Assembly (NCBI GenBank): GCA_036261915.1
Contig: DATAJX010000002.1
Coordinates: 1-64,000 of the forward strand
Origin: DATAJX01 sp036261915
GTDB taxonomy: Bacteria; Pseudomonadota; Alphaproteobacteria; UBA2136; UBA6156
Direction of reading: 5' to 3'
Length of the DNA stretch: 64,000 nucleotides
This document shows, in pieces, positions 32,098 to 40,679 of the stretch. Every line of letters starts with the position of its first letter. Within the stretch, counting starts at the first letter, position 1. The translations under genes and the position numbers were made by a program. The notes under the pieces are model-generated. The model worked only from the letters and a program-made list of their open reading frames with translations, did no database searches and was not told the DNA's origin.

Positions 32098-32802
32098 ATG
32101 AACATCGATATTCTTAACCTCGAAGGTAAAAAGGTCGGCAGCACCGACCTGCCCGCCAGCCTGTTCGGCGTCGAAGTCCGCGCCGACCTGCTGCAGCGTG
32201 CCGTTACCTGGCAGCTCACCAACCTGCGCGGTGGTTTGGCCCACACCAAAACCCGCGGCGAGATCGCCCGCACCAAAAAGAAGATGTACGGCCAAAAAGG
32301 CACCGGTGGCGCACGCCACGGCGCCAAGTCGCCCAGCCTCTTCGTGGGTGGTGGCGTGGCCCACGGTCCGCGCAAGCACGAGATCAGCAGCAGCCTGCCC
32401 AAGCAGGTCCGCCAGCTGGCCCTCAAAACCGCGCTGTCTTCCAAGGCCGCCGACAAGAACCTGATCGTGGTCGACAGCCTCGCGCTCAAAAGCCTCAAAA
32501 CCAAGGATCTGGCCGCCAGCCTCGCCAAACTGAAGATCAGCCAGGCCACCTTCCTGGTCGACAGCCTCGACGCCAATTTCGACAAAGCCAGCCGTAACAT
32601 TCCCAACCTGAAGGTGATCCCCACCGGCGGCGCGAATGTGTACGACATCCTGCGTTTCGAAACGCTGGTGATGACCCCGGCCGCCATCGAAATGCTGAAC
32701 GCCCGCCTCTCCGGCGACGCGAAGGCCGAAAAAGCTTCCAAGCCCGCAGCCAAAAAGGCCGCGCCCGCTAAAAAGTCCACCAAAGCGAAAAGCGAGGAGT
32801 AA
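32098..32802 (+). CDS. rplD: 50S ribosomal protein L4, with Lys/Ala-rich tail
   Basis: 234 residues, longer than the usual 200-205. The extended loop (RGEIARTKKKMYGQKGTGGARHG) that lines the exit tunnel is intact. After residue about 207 a low-complexity tail (KASKPAAKKAAPAKKSTKAK) is added. In E. coli L4 represses its own operon and binds RNase E. The tail matches a trend seen on other proteins in this window. Confidence 0.97.
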   Translation: MNIDILNLEGKKVGSTDLPASLFGVEVRADLLQRAVTWQLTNLRGGLAHTKTRGEIARTKKKMYGQKGTGGARHGAKSPSLFVGGGVAHGPRKHEISSSLPKQVRQLALKTALSSKAADKNLIVVDSLALKSLKTKDLAASLAKLKISQATFLVDSLDANFDKASRNIPNLKVIPTGGANVYDILRFETLVMTPAAIEMLNARLSGDAKAEKASKPAAKKAAPAKKSTKAKSEE

Positions 32803-32805
32803 GTG

Positions 32806-33111
32806 ATGGCCACCAAATCCGCCCCCACCGAACGCATGTACAACCTGTTCGTGCGCCCGCTGGTCACCGAAAAGACGAGCAAGCTGGGCAACTGGCTGGC
32901 CTTCGTGGTTGCCAACGATGCCACCAAGCCGGAACTGAAGACCGCCTTCGAACGCCTCTACGGCGCCGAAGTCGAGCGCGTCAACACGCTCATCCAAAAG
33001 GGTAAAACCAAGGGTGTCCGCGGCAAGCGCGTGTTCCGCAGCGATATCAAAAAAGCCTACATCAAGCTCAAGGACGGCCAAACGGTCGACCTGATGGCCG
33101 GTGTGAAGTAA
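32806..33111 (+). CDS. rplW: 50S ribosomal protein L23
   Basis: 101 residues from ATG 32806, preceded by GAGGAG; a GTG one codon earlier is possible. VRPLVTEKTSKL and NTLIQKGKTKGVRGK match L23, which forms the docking site for SRP and trigger factor at the tunnel exit. Confidence 0.97.
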   Translation: MATKSAPTERMYNLFVRPLVTEKTSKLGNWLAFVVANDATKPELKTAFERLYGAEVERVNTLIQKGKTKGVRGKRVFRSDIKKAYIKLKDGQTVDLMAGVK

Positions 33112-33124
33112 GGGAGCAATCATT

Positions 33125-33958
33125 ATGGCTTTAAAAACCTACAATCCCACCAGCAACGGCCGCCGCCAGCTTATCGCGGTCGACCGTTCCGAACTCTGGA
33201 AAGGCGCCCCCGAAAAGAGCCTGACCACCCCGCTGTCCAGCAGCGGCGGCCGTAACAACACCGGCCGCATCACCAGCTGGCAACGCGGCGGCGGCCACAA
33301 GCGCCGTTACCGCATGGTCGACTTCAAGCGCGCCAAGCACGGCGTACCGGCCAAGGTCCTGCGCCTCGAATACGATCCGAACCGCACCGCGTTCATCGCC
33401 CTCATCGAGTACAAGGACGGCGAAAAGAGCTACATCCTGGCCCCGCACGACCTCAAGGTCGGCGCCACGGTCATGTCCGGCCCGCAAGCCGAAGTGGCTC
33501 CCGGCAACTCGCTGCCGCTGAAGAACATTCCCGTCGGTACGCTGGTCCACAACGTCGAACTCAAGCCCTCGCGCGGCGGCCAAATGGGCCGTGGCGCGGG
33601 TACCGCCATCCAGGTGGCCGGTAAAGACGGCGCCTACATCCAGCTCAAACTGCCCAGCGGCGAACTCCGCCTGGTGTTCGAGCAATGCATGGCCACCATC
33701 GGCAGCGTTTCCAACCCCGACAACATGAACACCCAAAGCGGCAAAGCCGGCCGCACCCGCTGGAAGGGCAAGCGCCCCAGCGTGCGTGGCGTGGTCATGA
33801 ACCCGGTCGACCACCCGCACGGTGGTGGTGAAGGTAAGTCTTCGGGTGGCCGTCACCCGGTCACTCCCTGGGGTCAGGGCACCAAGGGCCTCAAAACCCG
33901 TAACCTGCGCAAGCCCAGCTCGCGCTTCATCCTGCGCCGTTACAGCGACAAGAAGTAA
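33125..33958 (+). CDS. rplB: 50S ribosomal protein L2
   Basis: 277 residues. Conserved core: GRITSWQRGGGHKRRYR, and the C-terminal MNPVDHPHGGGEGKSSGGRH with the His essential for peptidyl transferase activity, then KTRNLRKPSSRFI. Binds 23S rRNA and bridges the subunits. Confidence 0.98.
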   Translation: MALKTYNPTSNGRRQLIAVDRSELWKGAPEKSLTTPLSSSGGRNNTGRITSWQRGGGHKRRYRMVDFKRAKHGVPAKVLRLEYDPNRTAFIALIEYKDGEKSYILAPHDLKVGATVMSGPQAEVAPGNSLPLKNIPVGTLVHNVELKPSRGGQMGRGAGTAIQVAGKDGAYIQLKLPSGELRLVFEQCMATIGSVSNPDNMNTQSGKAGRTRWKGKRPSVRGVVMNPVDHPHGGGEGKSSGGRHPVTPWGQGTKGLKTRNLRKPSSRFILRRYSDKK

Positions 33959-33970
33959 GGAGAAACAGAT

Positions 33971-34261
33971 ATGGCTCGTAGTATCAAAAAAGGTCCTTAC
34001 GTCGACCACAACCTGCTGGAAAAGGTTGCCAAACTGGGCAACACCGGCCGCAAAGAGGTCATCAAAACCTGGTCGCGCCGCAGCACCATCATTCCCGATT
34101 TCGTGGGCGTGACGTTCGCGGTTCACAACGGCAACAAGTTCATCCCCGTGCAGGTCACCGACAACATGATCGGTCACAAGCTCGGCGAATTTTCACCCAC
34201 CCGCACCTTCAACGGTCACCCCGAGAAGAAGGCCGGTGCCGAAGAACCCGGCAAGAAATAA
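33971..34261 (+). CDS. rpsS: 30S ribosomal protein S19
   Basis: 96 residues. MARSIKKGPYVDHNLLEKV, TWSRRSTIIPDFVGVT and KLGEFSPTRTFNGH are the standard blocks; S19 binds 16S rRNA in the head with S13. AAGGAG precedes the ATG. Confidence 0.98.
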   Translation: MARSIKKGPYVDHNLLEKVAKLGNTGRKEVIKTWSRRSTIIPDFVGVTFAVHNGNKFIPVQVTDNMIGHKLGEFSPTRTFNGHPEKKAGAEEPGKK

Positions 34262-34272
34262 GGGATAGTTAA

Positions 34273-34797
34273 ATGACGCAAGTTCAAAACCCCCGCAAAG
34301 TGGCCGCCAACCAGGCGTTCGCCACCGCGCGCAACATCAAGGGCAGCCCGCAAAAGGCGCAATTGGTGATGGCCCTTATCCGCGGCAAAAAGGTCGAAAA
34401 GGCCCTCAACGACCTGACCTTCTGCCGTAAAAAGTTCGCCGACAGCGCCAAAAAGGTCCTGCAATCGGCCATCGCCAATGCCGAAAACAACCACGGCCTC
34501 AACGTCGACAAGCTCGTCGTCGCCCACGCCCTGGCTGAAAAAGGCATGGTGCAAAAGCGCTTCCACGCCCGCGCCCGCGGCCGTGCCGCCCAGGTCCAAA
34601 AGATCTGGACGCACCTGACCATCGTGGTCGCCGAGCCCGCCGAAAAGCCGGTCAAGGAAACCAAGGCCAAGCCGGAAGGTAAGGCCAAGGCCGCCAAGCC
34701 CGCCGCCAAAGCTGCCAAGGCTCCTAAAGCCGAAGCCGCCCCGGCCGCCGCTGCCGCGCCCGCCGAACAAGAAACTCAAACCGAGAGCAAGGAATAA
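34273..34797 (+). CDS. rplV: 50S ribosomal protein L22 with long Lys/Ala-rich tail
   Basis: 174 residues, against about 110-130 normally. Residues 1-125 are ordinary L22 (IKGSPQKAQLVMALIRGK, NAENNHGLNVDKLVV and the tunnel hairpin RARGRAAQVQK). The final about 50 residues are Lys/Ala/Glu/Pro repeats (KAKAAKPAAKAAKAPK), ending acidic. The start codon is 11 nt after rpsS. Confidence 0.96.
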   Translation: MTQVQNPRKVAANQAFATARNIKGSPQKAQLVMALIRGKKVEKALNDLTFCRKKFADSAKKVLQSAIANAENNHGLNVDKLVVAHALAEKGMVQKRFHARARGRAAQVQKIWTHLTIVVAEPAEKPVKETKAKPEGKAKAAKPAAKAAKAPKAEAAPAAAAAPAEQETQTESKE

Positions 34798-34800
34798 GCC

Positions 34801-35451
34801 ATGGGTCAAAAAGTAAATCCGATCGGCCTGCGCCTCGGCATCAACCGCGGCTGGGACAGCATGTGGTTCGCCGGCCGCGACTACCCCGAATTGCTGAAGG
34901 AAGACAACGCCATCCGCAAATTCCTGATGGAACGCCTCAAGGCCGCCTCCATCAGCAAGGTCATCATCGAACGCCCCAACAAAAAGTGCCGTGTGTTCAT
35001 CCACAGCGCGCGCCCCGGTGTCATCATCGGTAAAAAGGGTGCCGAGATCGAAACGCTCCGCAAGGAAATCCAAACCCGCAGCGGCGCCGACGTCAGCCTC
35101 AACATCGTCGAAGTGCGCAAGCCCGACCTCGATGCCAACCTCATCGCCCAGGGCGTGGCCGACCAGCTGGAACGCCGCATCGCCTACCGCCGCGCCATGA
35201 AGCGCGGCATGCAAAACGCCATGACCAACGGCGCTTTGGGTATCAAAATGCAGGTTTCGGGCCGTCTCAACGGTGGCGAAATCGCCCGCCGCGAATGGTA
35301 CAAGGAAGGCTCCGTGCCCATGCACAAGCTGCGCGCCGAGATCGATTACGGTTTCGCCGAAGCCAAAACCACTTACGGGATCATCGGCATCCAGGTCTGG
35401 GTCCACCTGGGCGAAAAGTATGCCATTGACTACTCGAACAATGTCCAGTAA
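34801..35451 (+). CDS. rpsC: 30S ribosomal protein S3
   Basis: 216 residues. MGQKVNPIGLRLGINRGWDS, the type II KH domain with PGVIIGKKGAEIETLRK, and the C-terminal GGEIARREWYKEGSVPMH block are intact. S3 lines the mRNA entry channel and has helicase activity. Confidence 0.98.
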   Translation: MGQKVNPIGLRLGINRGWDSMWFAGRDYPELLKEDNAIRKFLMERLKAASISKVIIERPNKKCRVFIHSARPGVIIGKKGAEIETLRKEIQTRSGADVSLNIVEVRKPDLDANLIAQGVADQLERRIAYRRAMKRGMQNAMTNGALGIKMQVSGRLNGGEIARREWYKEGSVPMHKLRAEIDYGFAEAKTTYGIIGIQVWVHLGEKYAIDYSNNVQ

Positions 35452-35476
35452 ACGCGCCGAATAGAAGGAAAATACC

Positions 35477-35893
35477 ATGTTACAACCGGCCAAAACCAAA
35501 TACCGTAAGGCTCACAAGGGCCGCATTCACGGCCTCGCCAAGGGCGGCACCAACGTGAACTTCGGTGAATACGGCCTCAAGGCCATGGAACCCGAGCGTA
35601 TCACCGCCCGCCAAATCGAAGCCGCCCGCCGCGCCATGACCCGTTTTGTGGCCCGCAGCGGCCGCGTCTGGGTGCGTATTTTCCCCGACGTTCCCGTGTC
35701 CAAAAAGCCTGCCGAAGTCCGCATGGGTTCCGGTAAGGGTGCCCCCGAAGTATGGGTCTGCCGCGTCAAGCCGGGCAAAATCCTGTACGAAATGGGCGGC
35801 GTTCCCGAGGCCACCGCACGCGAAGCCTTCCGCCTGGCGGCCATGAAGCTGCCGATCAAGACCAAATTCGTCGTCCGTCACCACGGCGCGTAA
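35477..35893 (+). CDS. rplP: 50S ribosomal protein L16
   Basis: 138 residues. YRKAHKGRIHGLAKGGTNVN, ITARQIEAARRAMTRFVARS and MGSGKGAPEVWVCRVKPGKI match L16, which organises the A-site region and 5S rRNA. Normal length. Confidence 0.98.
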   Translation: MLQPAKTKYRKAHKGRIHGLAKGGTNVNFGEYGLKAMEPERITARQIEAARRAMTRFVARSGRVWVRIFPDVPVSKKPAEVRMGSGKGAPEVWVCRVKPGKILYEMGGVPEATAREAFRLAAMKLPIKTKFVVRHHGA

Positions 35894-35905
35894 GGAGAGA
35901 AAATT

Positions 35906-36106
35906 ATGGCCAAGCAACAATCTTTCGCCGAAATGACCAGCAAAAGCGCCGCGCAGCTGAAAACCCAGCTGAACGACCTGCGCAAAGAGCAGCTCAACCT
36001 GCGCTTTGCCAAGGCCGCGGGCCAACTGGCCAACCACAACCGCTGGCGCGAAGTCCGTAAAACCATTGCCCGCGTTAAAACCGCGCTGAACCTGGGGAGC
36101 AAGTAA
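35906..36106 (+). CDS. rpmC: 50S ribosomal protein L29
   Basis: 66 residues, two-helix protein (LKTQLNDLRKEQLNLRFAK, NHNRWREVRKTIARVKT). Sits at the tunnel exit beside L23. AAGGAG upstream; 1 nt before rpsQ. Confidence 0.97.
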   Translation: MAKQQSFAEMTSKSAAQLKTQLNDLRKEQLNLRFAKAAGQLANHNRWREVRKTIARVKTALNLGSK

Positions 36107-36107
36107 C

Positions 36108-36389
36108 ATGCCTAAACGTATTCTCACCGGCACCGTGGTGTCCGACAAAGGCCACAAAACCATCGTGGTGAAGGTCGACCGCACCAAGAGCCACCCGGTT
36201 TACGGCAAGATCATGCGCAGCAGCGATAAATTCCACGCGCACGACGAAAATAACGAAGCTAAAATGGGCGACACCGTCGAGATCATCGAATGCGTGCCGG
36301 TCAGCAAGCTCAAGCGTTTCGCCCTCCACAACCGCGTCAAGATCGTCGGCGAGATCGTCACCGACACCGCGTCCGACGTGCAGGCTTAA
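36108..36389 (+). CDS. rpsQ: 30S ribosomal protein S17
   Basis: 93 residues with GTVVSDKGHKTIVVKVDR and HPVYGKIMRSSDKFHAHDE blocks of S17, an early 16S rRNA binder. The C-terminus is a little longer than in E. coli. Confidence 0.97.
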   Translation: MPKRILTGTVVSDKGHKTIVVKVDRTKSHPVYGKIMRSSDKFHAHDENNEAKMGDTVEIIECVPVSKLKRFALHNRVKIVGEIVTDTASDVQA

Positions 36390-36419
36390 AGATAAACCAG
36401 AAAGGAAAAGGTCAGAACC

Positions 36420-36788
36420 ATGATTCAAACTGAAACCTACCTTGATGTTGCCGACAACAGCGGTGCACGTACGGTTATGTGCATTAAAGTGTTGGGCGGC
36501 AGCAAGCGCCGCTACGCCCGTATCGGCGACGTGATCATCGTCAGCGTCAAAGACGCCATCCCGCGCGCCAAGGTCAAAAAGGGCGACGTCGCCCGCGCCG
36601 TGGTCGTGCGTTGCGCCAAAGAAACCACCCGCCCGGACGGCACCAGCATCCGCTTCGACCGTAACGCCGCGGTGCTCATCGACACCAAAAACGAACCCAT
36701 CGGTACGCGTATCTTCGGGCCCATCGCCCGTGAGCTGCGCGCCCGCTCGTTCATGAAGATCATTTCGCTCGCGCCGGAGGTAATCTAA
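36420..36788 (+). CDS. rplN: 50S ribosomal protein L14
   Basis: 122 residues, standard length. MIQTETYLDVADNSGARTVM, the basic loop RYARIGDVIIVSVKDAIPR and the C-terminal FGPIARELRARSFMKIISLA are intact. L14 contacts 16S rRNA helix 14 and is the RsfS binding site. Stop overlaps the rplX start (TAATG). Confidence 0.98.
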   Translation: MIQTETYLDVADNSGARTVMCIKVLGGSKRRYARIGDVIIVSVKDAIPRAKVKKGDVARAVVVRCAKETTRPDGTSIRFDRNAAVLIDTKNEPIGTRIFGPIARELRARSFMKIISLAPEVI

Positions 36789-37204
36789 TGGCTACCCAAC
36801 AATTCTCTTCCAAGTTGAAGAAGGGCGATGAAGTTATTGTTATCGCTGGCAAAGACAAAGGCAAGAATGGCCGCATCACCCGTATCGTGAGCGCCACCAA
36901 CCGCGCCGTTGTCGAAGGCATCAACACCGTCAAAAAGCACGTCACCGCGCGTGCCGCCATGGCCCGCCAGGCCGAACCCGGTGTCGTCAACAAGGAACTG
37001 CCCATCGCCATCAGCAACCTGATGCTGAAGGATCCCAAAACCGGCAAGCCCACGCGCGTCGGCTACAAGATCGAAAACGGCAGCAAGGTGCGTGTGGCCA
37101 AGGCCAGCGGCACCGTGCTCGACACCATTTCCAAAAAGACCGGCAGCGAAAAGGCCCCTAAAGCCAAACCCGCCGCCAAAACCAACGCTAAGTCCAAAAA
37201 GTAA
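36788..37204 (+). CDS. rplX: 50S ribosomal protein L24 with basic tail
   Basis: 138 residues, about 30 longer than usual. KKGDEVIVIAGKDKGKNGRI is the KOW motif. The added C-terminus (APKAKPAAKTNAKSKK) is Lys/Ala-rich like the other tails here. L24 is an assembly initiator that binds 23S rRNA domain I. Confidence 0.97.
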   Translation: MATQQFSSKLKKGDEVIVIAGKDKGKNGRITRIVSATNRAVVEGINTVKKHVTARAAMARQAEPGVVNKELPIAISNLMLKDPKTGKPTRVGYKIENGSKVRVAKASGTVLDTISKKTGSEKAPKAKPAAKTNAKSKK

Positions 37205-37216
37205 AGGATACTGACG

Positions 37217-37903
37217 ATGGCTGAAAAGCAACCCAAAGCAGCAAAGGCCGCCAAGGCCGAAGCTCCCAAAGGCGTCAAGGCCAGCAAGCCGGTGGGCGAT
37301 TACGTTCCCCGCTTCGCGACCCTGTACAACGAAAAGATCAAGTCCGAACTCACCAAGCAGTTCGGCTACACCAACGCTTTCCAAACCCCCAAGCTGACCA
37401 AGATCGTCATCAACATGGGTGTGGGTAAAGCCGGCGAAGACAAAAAGCTGCTCGACGCCGCCATCGCCGACATGAAGCTGATCTCGGGCCAACAACCGGT
37501 GCAAACCATTGCCCGCAAGTCGCTGGCCAACTATAAGATCCGCGAAGGCATGGCCATCGGCTGCAAGGTCACCCTGCGTGGCCCCCGCATGTACGAATTC
37601 CTCGACCGCCTGATCACCATCGCGCTGCCCCGCGTACGCGACTTCGAAGGCATCAGCAGCCGTTCGTTCGACGGCCGCGGCAACTACGCCATGGGTATCA
37701 AGGAACAGATCATCTTCCAGGAGATCGATTTCGACAAGATCGACCGGATCCGCGGTATGGACGTGATCATCTGCACCAACGCCAAGTCCGACGACGAAGC
37801 CCGTGCCCTGCTCACCGCGTTCGGCATGCCGTTCCGCAAAACCCGCCAACAAATCCAGGCCGCCCAAGAAGCCAAAGCGGCCAAACAAGGGAAGGGTGCC
37901 TAA
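37217..37903 (+). CDS. rplE: 50S ribosomal protein L5 with basic extensions
   Basis: 228 residues against about 180. An extra N-terminal segment (EKQPKAAKAAKAEAPKGVK) and C-terminus (QEAKAAKQGKGA) flank a normal L5 core: KIVINMGVGKAGEDKKLLD, QTIARKSLANYKIREGM, GNYAMGIKEQIIFQEIDFD. L5 binds 5S rRNA. Confidence 0.97.
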   Translation: MAEKQPKAAKAAKAEAPKGVKASKPVGDYVPRFATLYNEKIKSELTKQFGYTNAFQTPKLTKIVINMGVGKAGEDKKLLDAAIADMKLISGQQPVQTIARKSLANYKIREGMAIGCKVTLRGPRMYEFLDRLITIALPRVRDFEGISSRSFDGRGNYAMGIKEQIIFQEIDFDKIDRIRGMDVIICTNAKSDDEARALLTAFGMPFRKTRQQIQAAQEAKAAKQGKGA

Positions 37904-37905
37904 TC

Positions 37906-38211
37906 ATGGCTAAACGTTCCGTCAAGTTCCGCCAGGAAAACCGCGAAGCCATGGTCAAGCGCCATGCCGCCAAGCGCGCCGACCTCAAGGCCAAGATCAT
38001 CAACGAAAACCTGCCGTTTGCCGAACGCATGGAAGCCCGCGACACGCTCAACGCGATGCCGCGCGATGGCGCCAAAACCCGCCTGCGCAACCGTTGCCAA
38101 CTCACCGGCCGCCCGCGTGGCGTCTACAGCCGCTTCGGCCTCGGCCGCAGCATGCTGCGCAAACTGGCCAGCACCGGCATGCTGCCGGGCGTACGTAAGG
38201 GGAGCATGTAA
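37906..38211 (+). CDS. rpsN: 30S ribosomal protein S14 (zinc-free type)
   Basis: 101 residues, the long form without the CxxC...CxxC zinc motif; only one Cys in RNRCQLTGRPRG. C-terminal YSRFGLGRSMLRKLASTG is standard. Two nt after rplE. Confidence 0.97.
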   Translation: MAKRSVKFRQENREAMVKRHAAKRADLKAKIINENLPFAERMEARDTLNAMPRDGAKTRLRNRCQLTGRPRGVYSRFGLGRSMLRKLASTGMLPGVRKGSM

Positions 38212-38212
38212 C

Positions 38213-38614
38213 ATGGCTAACATCACCGATCCTATCGCCGACCTGTTCGCGCGCCTCAAAAACGGCCTGAGCCGCCAGCACAAGACCATCACCGTGCCGG
38301 CCTCCAGCCTCAAAAAGGCCATCCTCGACGTGCTGGTCGCCGAAGGCTACCTGCTGGGCGTGAGCGAAAGCGCCGACAAGCGCGGCCACAAGCAGTTCGA
38401 CATCGAGCTGAAGTACTACCAAGGCAAGCCGGTCATCACCAGCCTGTCGCGCATCAGCAAGCCTGGCCGCCGCGAGTACACGCAAGCCGTCAACATTCCC
38501 ATGGTCAGCAACGGCCTGGGCGTTACCCTCATCAGCACCAGCAAGGGCGTCGTTTCCGACACCAAGGCTCGCGAGCTGAACGTCGGTGGCGAAGTCATCG
38601 GCCAAGTATTCTAA
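38213..38614 (+). CDS. rpsH: 30S ribosomal protein S8
   Basis: 133 residues from ATG 38213. ITDPIADLFARLKNGLSRQH and the C-terminal STSKGVVSDTKARELNVGGE are typical. In E. coli S8 represses the spc operon. One nt after the rpsN stop. Confidence 0.97.
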   Translation: MANITDPIADLFARLKNGLSRQHKTITVPASSLKKAILDVLVAEGYLLGVSESADKRGHKQFDIELKYYQGKPVITSLSRISKPGRREYTQAVNIPMVSNGLGVTLISTSKGVVSDTKARELNVGGEVIGQVF

Positions 38615-38636
38615 GCCGGGAACAGGGAGAAATAGT

Positions 38637-39167
38637 ATGTCTCGTATTGGTAAAAAACCCATCACCATCCCCAAGGGCGTCGAAGTGACCGTCAGCGGCC
38701 GCAACGTCACCGTCAAGGGTCCCAAGGGCAGCCTGGTGCAGGAAATGCACCCGCACATCGCCGCCAAGGTCGAAAACGGCGAGGTCGAATTCACCCCCGT
38801 GGCCAAGGGCAACATCAGTCCCATCTGGGGCGCCATGCGCGCGCTGGTCGGCAACATGATCACCGGCGTCACCGAAGGCTACAGCGTTGCGCTCAGCCTG
38901 GTCGGCGTGGGTTACCGCGCCACCGCGCAGGGCAGCAAGCTGGGCATGACGCTCGGCTACAGCCACCCCATCGAGCTGGCCGTGCCGCAAGGCCTCACGG
39001 TCGACGTGAAAGACCAGACCCAGATCACCATCAGCGGCATCAACAAGCACGCGGTCGGCCAGTTCGCCGCCAAGGTGCGCGACCAACGCAAACCCGAACC
39101 CTTCAAGGGCAAGGGCGTGCGCTATGCCAACGAACACATCGTCATGAAAGAAGGCAAGAAGAAGTAA
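38637..39167 (+). CDS. rplF: 50S ribosomal protein L6
   Basis: 176 residues, AGGGAGA upstream of the ATG. MSRIGKKPITIPKGVEVTV and the two-fold repeated fold with KGKGVRYANEHIVMKEGKKK at the end. It is followed by a strong terminator and a repeat copy, not directly by rplR. Confidence 0.97.
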   Translation: MSRIGKKPITIPKGVEVTVSGRNVTVKGPKGSLVQEMHPHIAAKVENGEVEFTPVAKGNISPIWGAMRALVGNMITGVTEGYSVALSLVGVGYRATAQGSKLGMTLGYSHPIELAVPQGLTVDVKDQTQITISGINKHAVGQFAAKVRDQRKPEPFKGKGVRYANEHIVMKEGKKK

Positions 39168-39182
39168 TTCTTCTTACCGACT

Positions 39183-39212
39183 GCCAAAAAAGCGCCGAAA
39201 AGGCGCTTTTTT
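39183..39212 (+). terminator. Terminator inside the spc operon, after rplF
   Basis: AAAAAAGCGCC GAAA AGGCGCTTTTTT, perfect stem and T run 17 nt after the rplF stop. An intrinsic terminator here is unusual and would separate rplF from rplR-rpsE-rplO. Confidence 0.85.
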
Positions 39213-39314
39213 GTGGCGCTCGGTCCCCTCGCTGGCCCGCTGGCGGGCCGTCGCTTCGCGATTTACTCCCCTTATGAAGTCCGCCTTCGGCGGAATCCGC
39301 TCACGCGTCCAAAG
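39213..39314 (+). repeat. Dispersed repeat, copy A
   Basis: Ends with CTTATGA, a GTCCGCC-TTCG-GGCGGA hairpin and the conserved ACGCGTCCAAAG segment shared with copies B (45427) and C (49283). Confidence 0.8.
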
Positions 39315-39343
39315 CCGCAAGGGCTTGAAAAAAGCCCTTGCCA
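39315..39343 (+). repeat. Variable hairpin attached to repeat copy A
   Basis: GCAAGGGCTT GAAAA AAGCCCTTGC, a perfect 10-bp stem directly after the CCAAAGCC end of copy A. Confidence 0.7.
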
Positions 39344-39464
39344 AGGTATGAATTTCCCCCCATAAGCCCCCCATCCACGGGTTGGTCGAGCCAATTGGGT
39401 TCCCAAACCGCGGCAAACGCCCCGTAGTTTAAAACGGCTAGACGAACAGAAAAGGAGCAAATCC

Positions 39465-39830
39465 ATGGGTTATATCCATGAATCGAACATTCACCGCCGC
39501 GCCCGCCGCGTGCGCCACAAGCTGCGCAGCGTCGCGCCCGGCAAGCTGCGCCTCAGCATCTTCCGCAGCAACGCCAACATCAGCCTGCAGATCATCGACG
39601 ACGTGAAGGGCGTTACCCTCGTATCCGCCAGCACGAACGAAAAGGCCATCCGCAAGGGCATGACCAACACCCGCGGCCTCGACGCCGCCGTCGCCATGGG
39701 CAAAACCATCGGCGAACGCGCGGTCAAAGCCGGCATCACCGAAGTGTTCTTCGACCGTGGCAGCTACCGCTACATGGGTCGCGTCAAGGCCCTGGCCGAC
39801 GCCGCCCGCAGTGCAGGCCTGAAATTCTAA
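39465..39830 (+). CDS. rplR: 50S ribosomal protein L18
   Basis: 121 residues; RRARRVRHKLR N-terminus, LRLSIFRSNANISLQIIDD and FDRGSYRYMGRVKALADAAR blocks. Binds 5S rRNA. AAAGGAG precedes the ATG. First gene after a 297-nt gap, so it probably needs its own promoter or read-through. Confidence 0.97.
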   Translation: MGYIHESNIHRRARRVRHKLRSVAPGKLRLSIFRSNANISLQIIDDVKGVTLVSASTNEKAIRKGMTNTRGLDAAVAMGKTIGERAVKAGITEVFFDRGSYRYMGRVKALADAARSAGLKF

Positions 39831-39851
39831 GCGCAAGAGAAGAGAAAACAC

Positions 39852-40652
39852 ATGGATATGGAACACAACCAAAACCGCAGCGAACGCACTGCCGAGCTGG
39901 TCGATAAACTGGTCGGCGTCCGCCGCGTCGCCAAAACCGTCAAAGGCGGCCGCCGCATGGCGTTCGGCGCCCTGGTGGTGGTGGGCGACGAAAACGGCCG
40001 CGTGGGCTTCGGCAAGGGCAAGGCCCGCGAAGTGCCCGACGCCGTGCGCAAGGCCACCGACGAAGCCAAGCGCACCATGGTGCGCGTGCCGCTGCGCCAG
40101 GGCCGCACCCTGCACCACGAAGTGAAGGGTCGTTTCGGCGCCTCCCGCGTCATCCTCAAGCCGGCCGTGCCCGGTACCGGTATCATCGCCGGTGGCCCGA
40201 TGCGCGCCCTGTTTGAAGCCATGGGCATCAAAGACGTCGTGGCCAAGGCCATGGGCTCCACCAACCCCTTCAACCTCATCCGCGCCACCTTCGACGCGTT
40301 CGCTTCCATCGAAACCCCCCGCAGCATCGCCGCCAAGCGTGGCCTGAAGCTGACCGACCTCACCCTGCACAAGGCCGAGGCCAGCAAGGGCGAAGGCGAC
40401 GCCGCCGAACTGATGGAAAAGATGGAAAAGGCCAAGGCCAAAAAGCTTGCCGCCCGCGCTGCCGAAAAGGAAGCCAAGGCCAAGCGCTTTGACAAAAAAG
40501 GCCCCCGTCGCGATGGTCAAGGCGCCCCCGGTGGCCGTGGCCCTCGCCGCGACGCCGAAGCCAAGTCGAACGTCACCGTGGTGAGCAAGGCCGACAGCAT
40601 GAGCGCTGCCACCGAAGCCCCGGCCGAATCGACCGAAACCAAATCCGAATAA
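39852..40652 (+). CDS. rpsE: 30S ribosomal protein S5 with long C-terminal tail
   Basis: 266 residues, about 90 more than usual. Core S5 features: VRRVAKTVKGGRRMAFGALV, VGFGKGKAREVPDAVRKAT, GIIAGGPMRALFEAMGIKDV. Beyond about residue 180 comes a charged, low-complexity tail (LMEKMEKAKAKKLAARAAEK, then Gly/Arg-rich PRRDGQGAPGGRGPRRD and an acidic end). S5 acts in decoding accuracy. rpmD, which normally follows, is absent. Confidence 0.96.
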   Translation: MDMEHNQNRSERTAELVDKLVGVRRVAKTVKGGRRMAFGALVVVGDENGRVGFGKGKAREVPDAVRKATDEAKRTMVRVPLRQGRTLHHEVKGRFGASRVILKPAVPGTGIIAGGPMRALFEAMGIKDVVAKAMGSTNPFNLIRATFDAFASIETPRSIAAKRGLKLTDLTLHKAEASKGEGDAAELMEKMEKAKAKKLAARAAEKEAKAKRFDKKGPRRDGQGAPGGRGPRRDAEAKSNVTVVSKADSMSAATEAPAESTETKSE

Positions 40653-40679
40653 TCAATGGCAATATAGGGAAACCGAGTC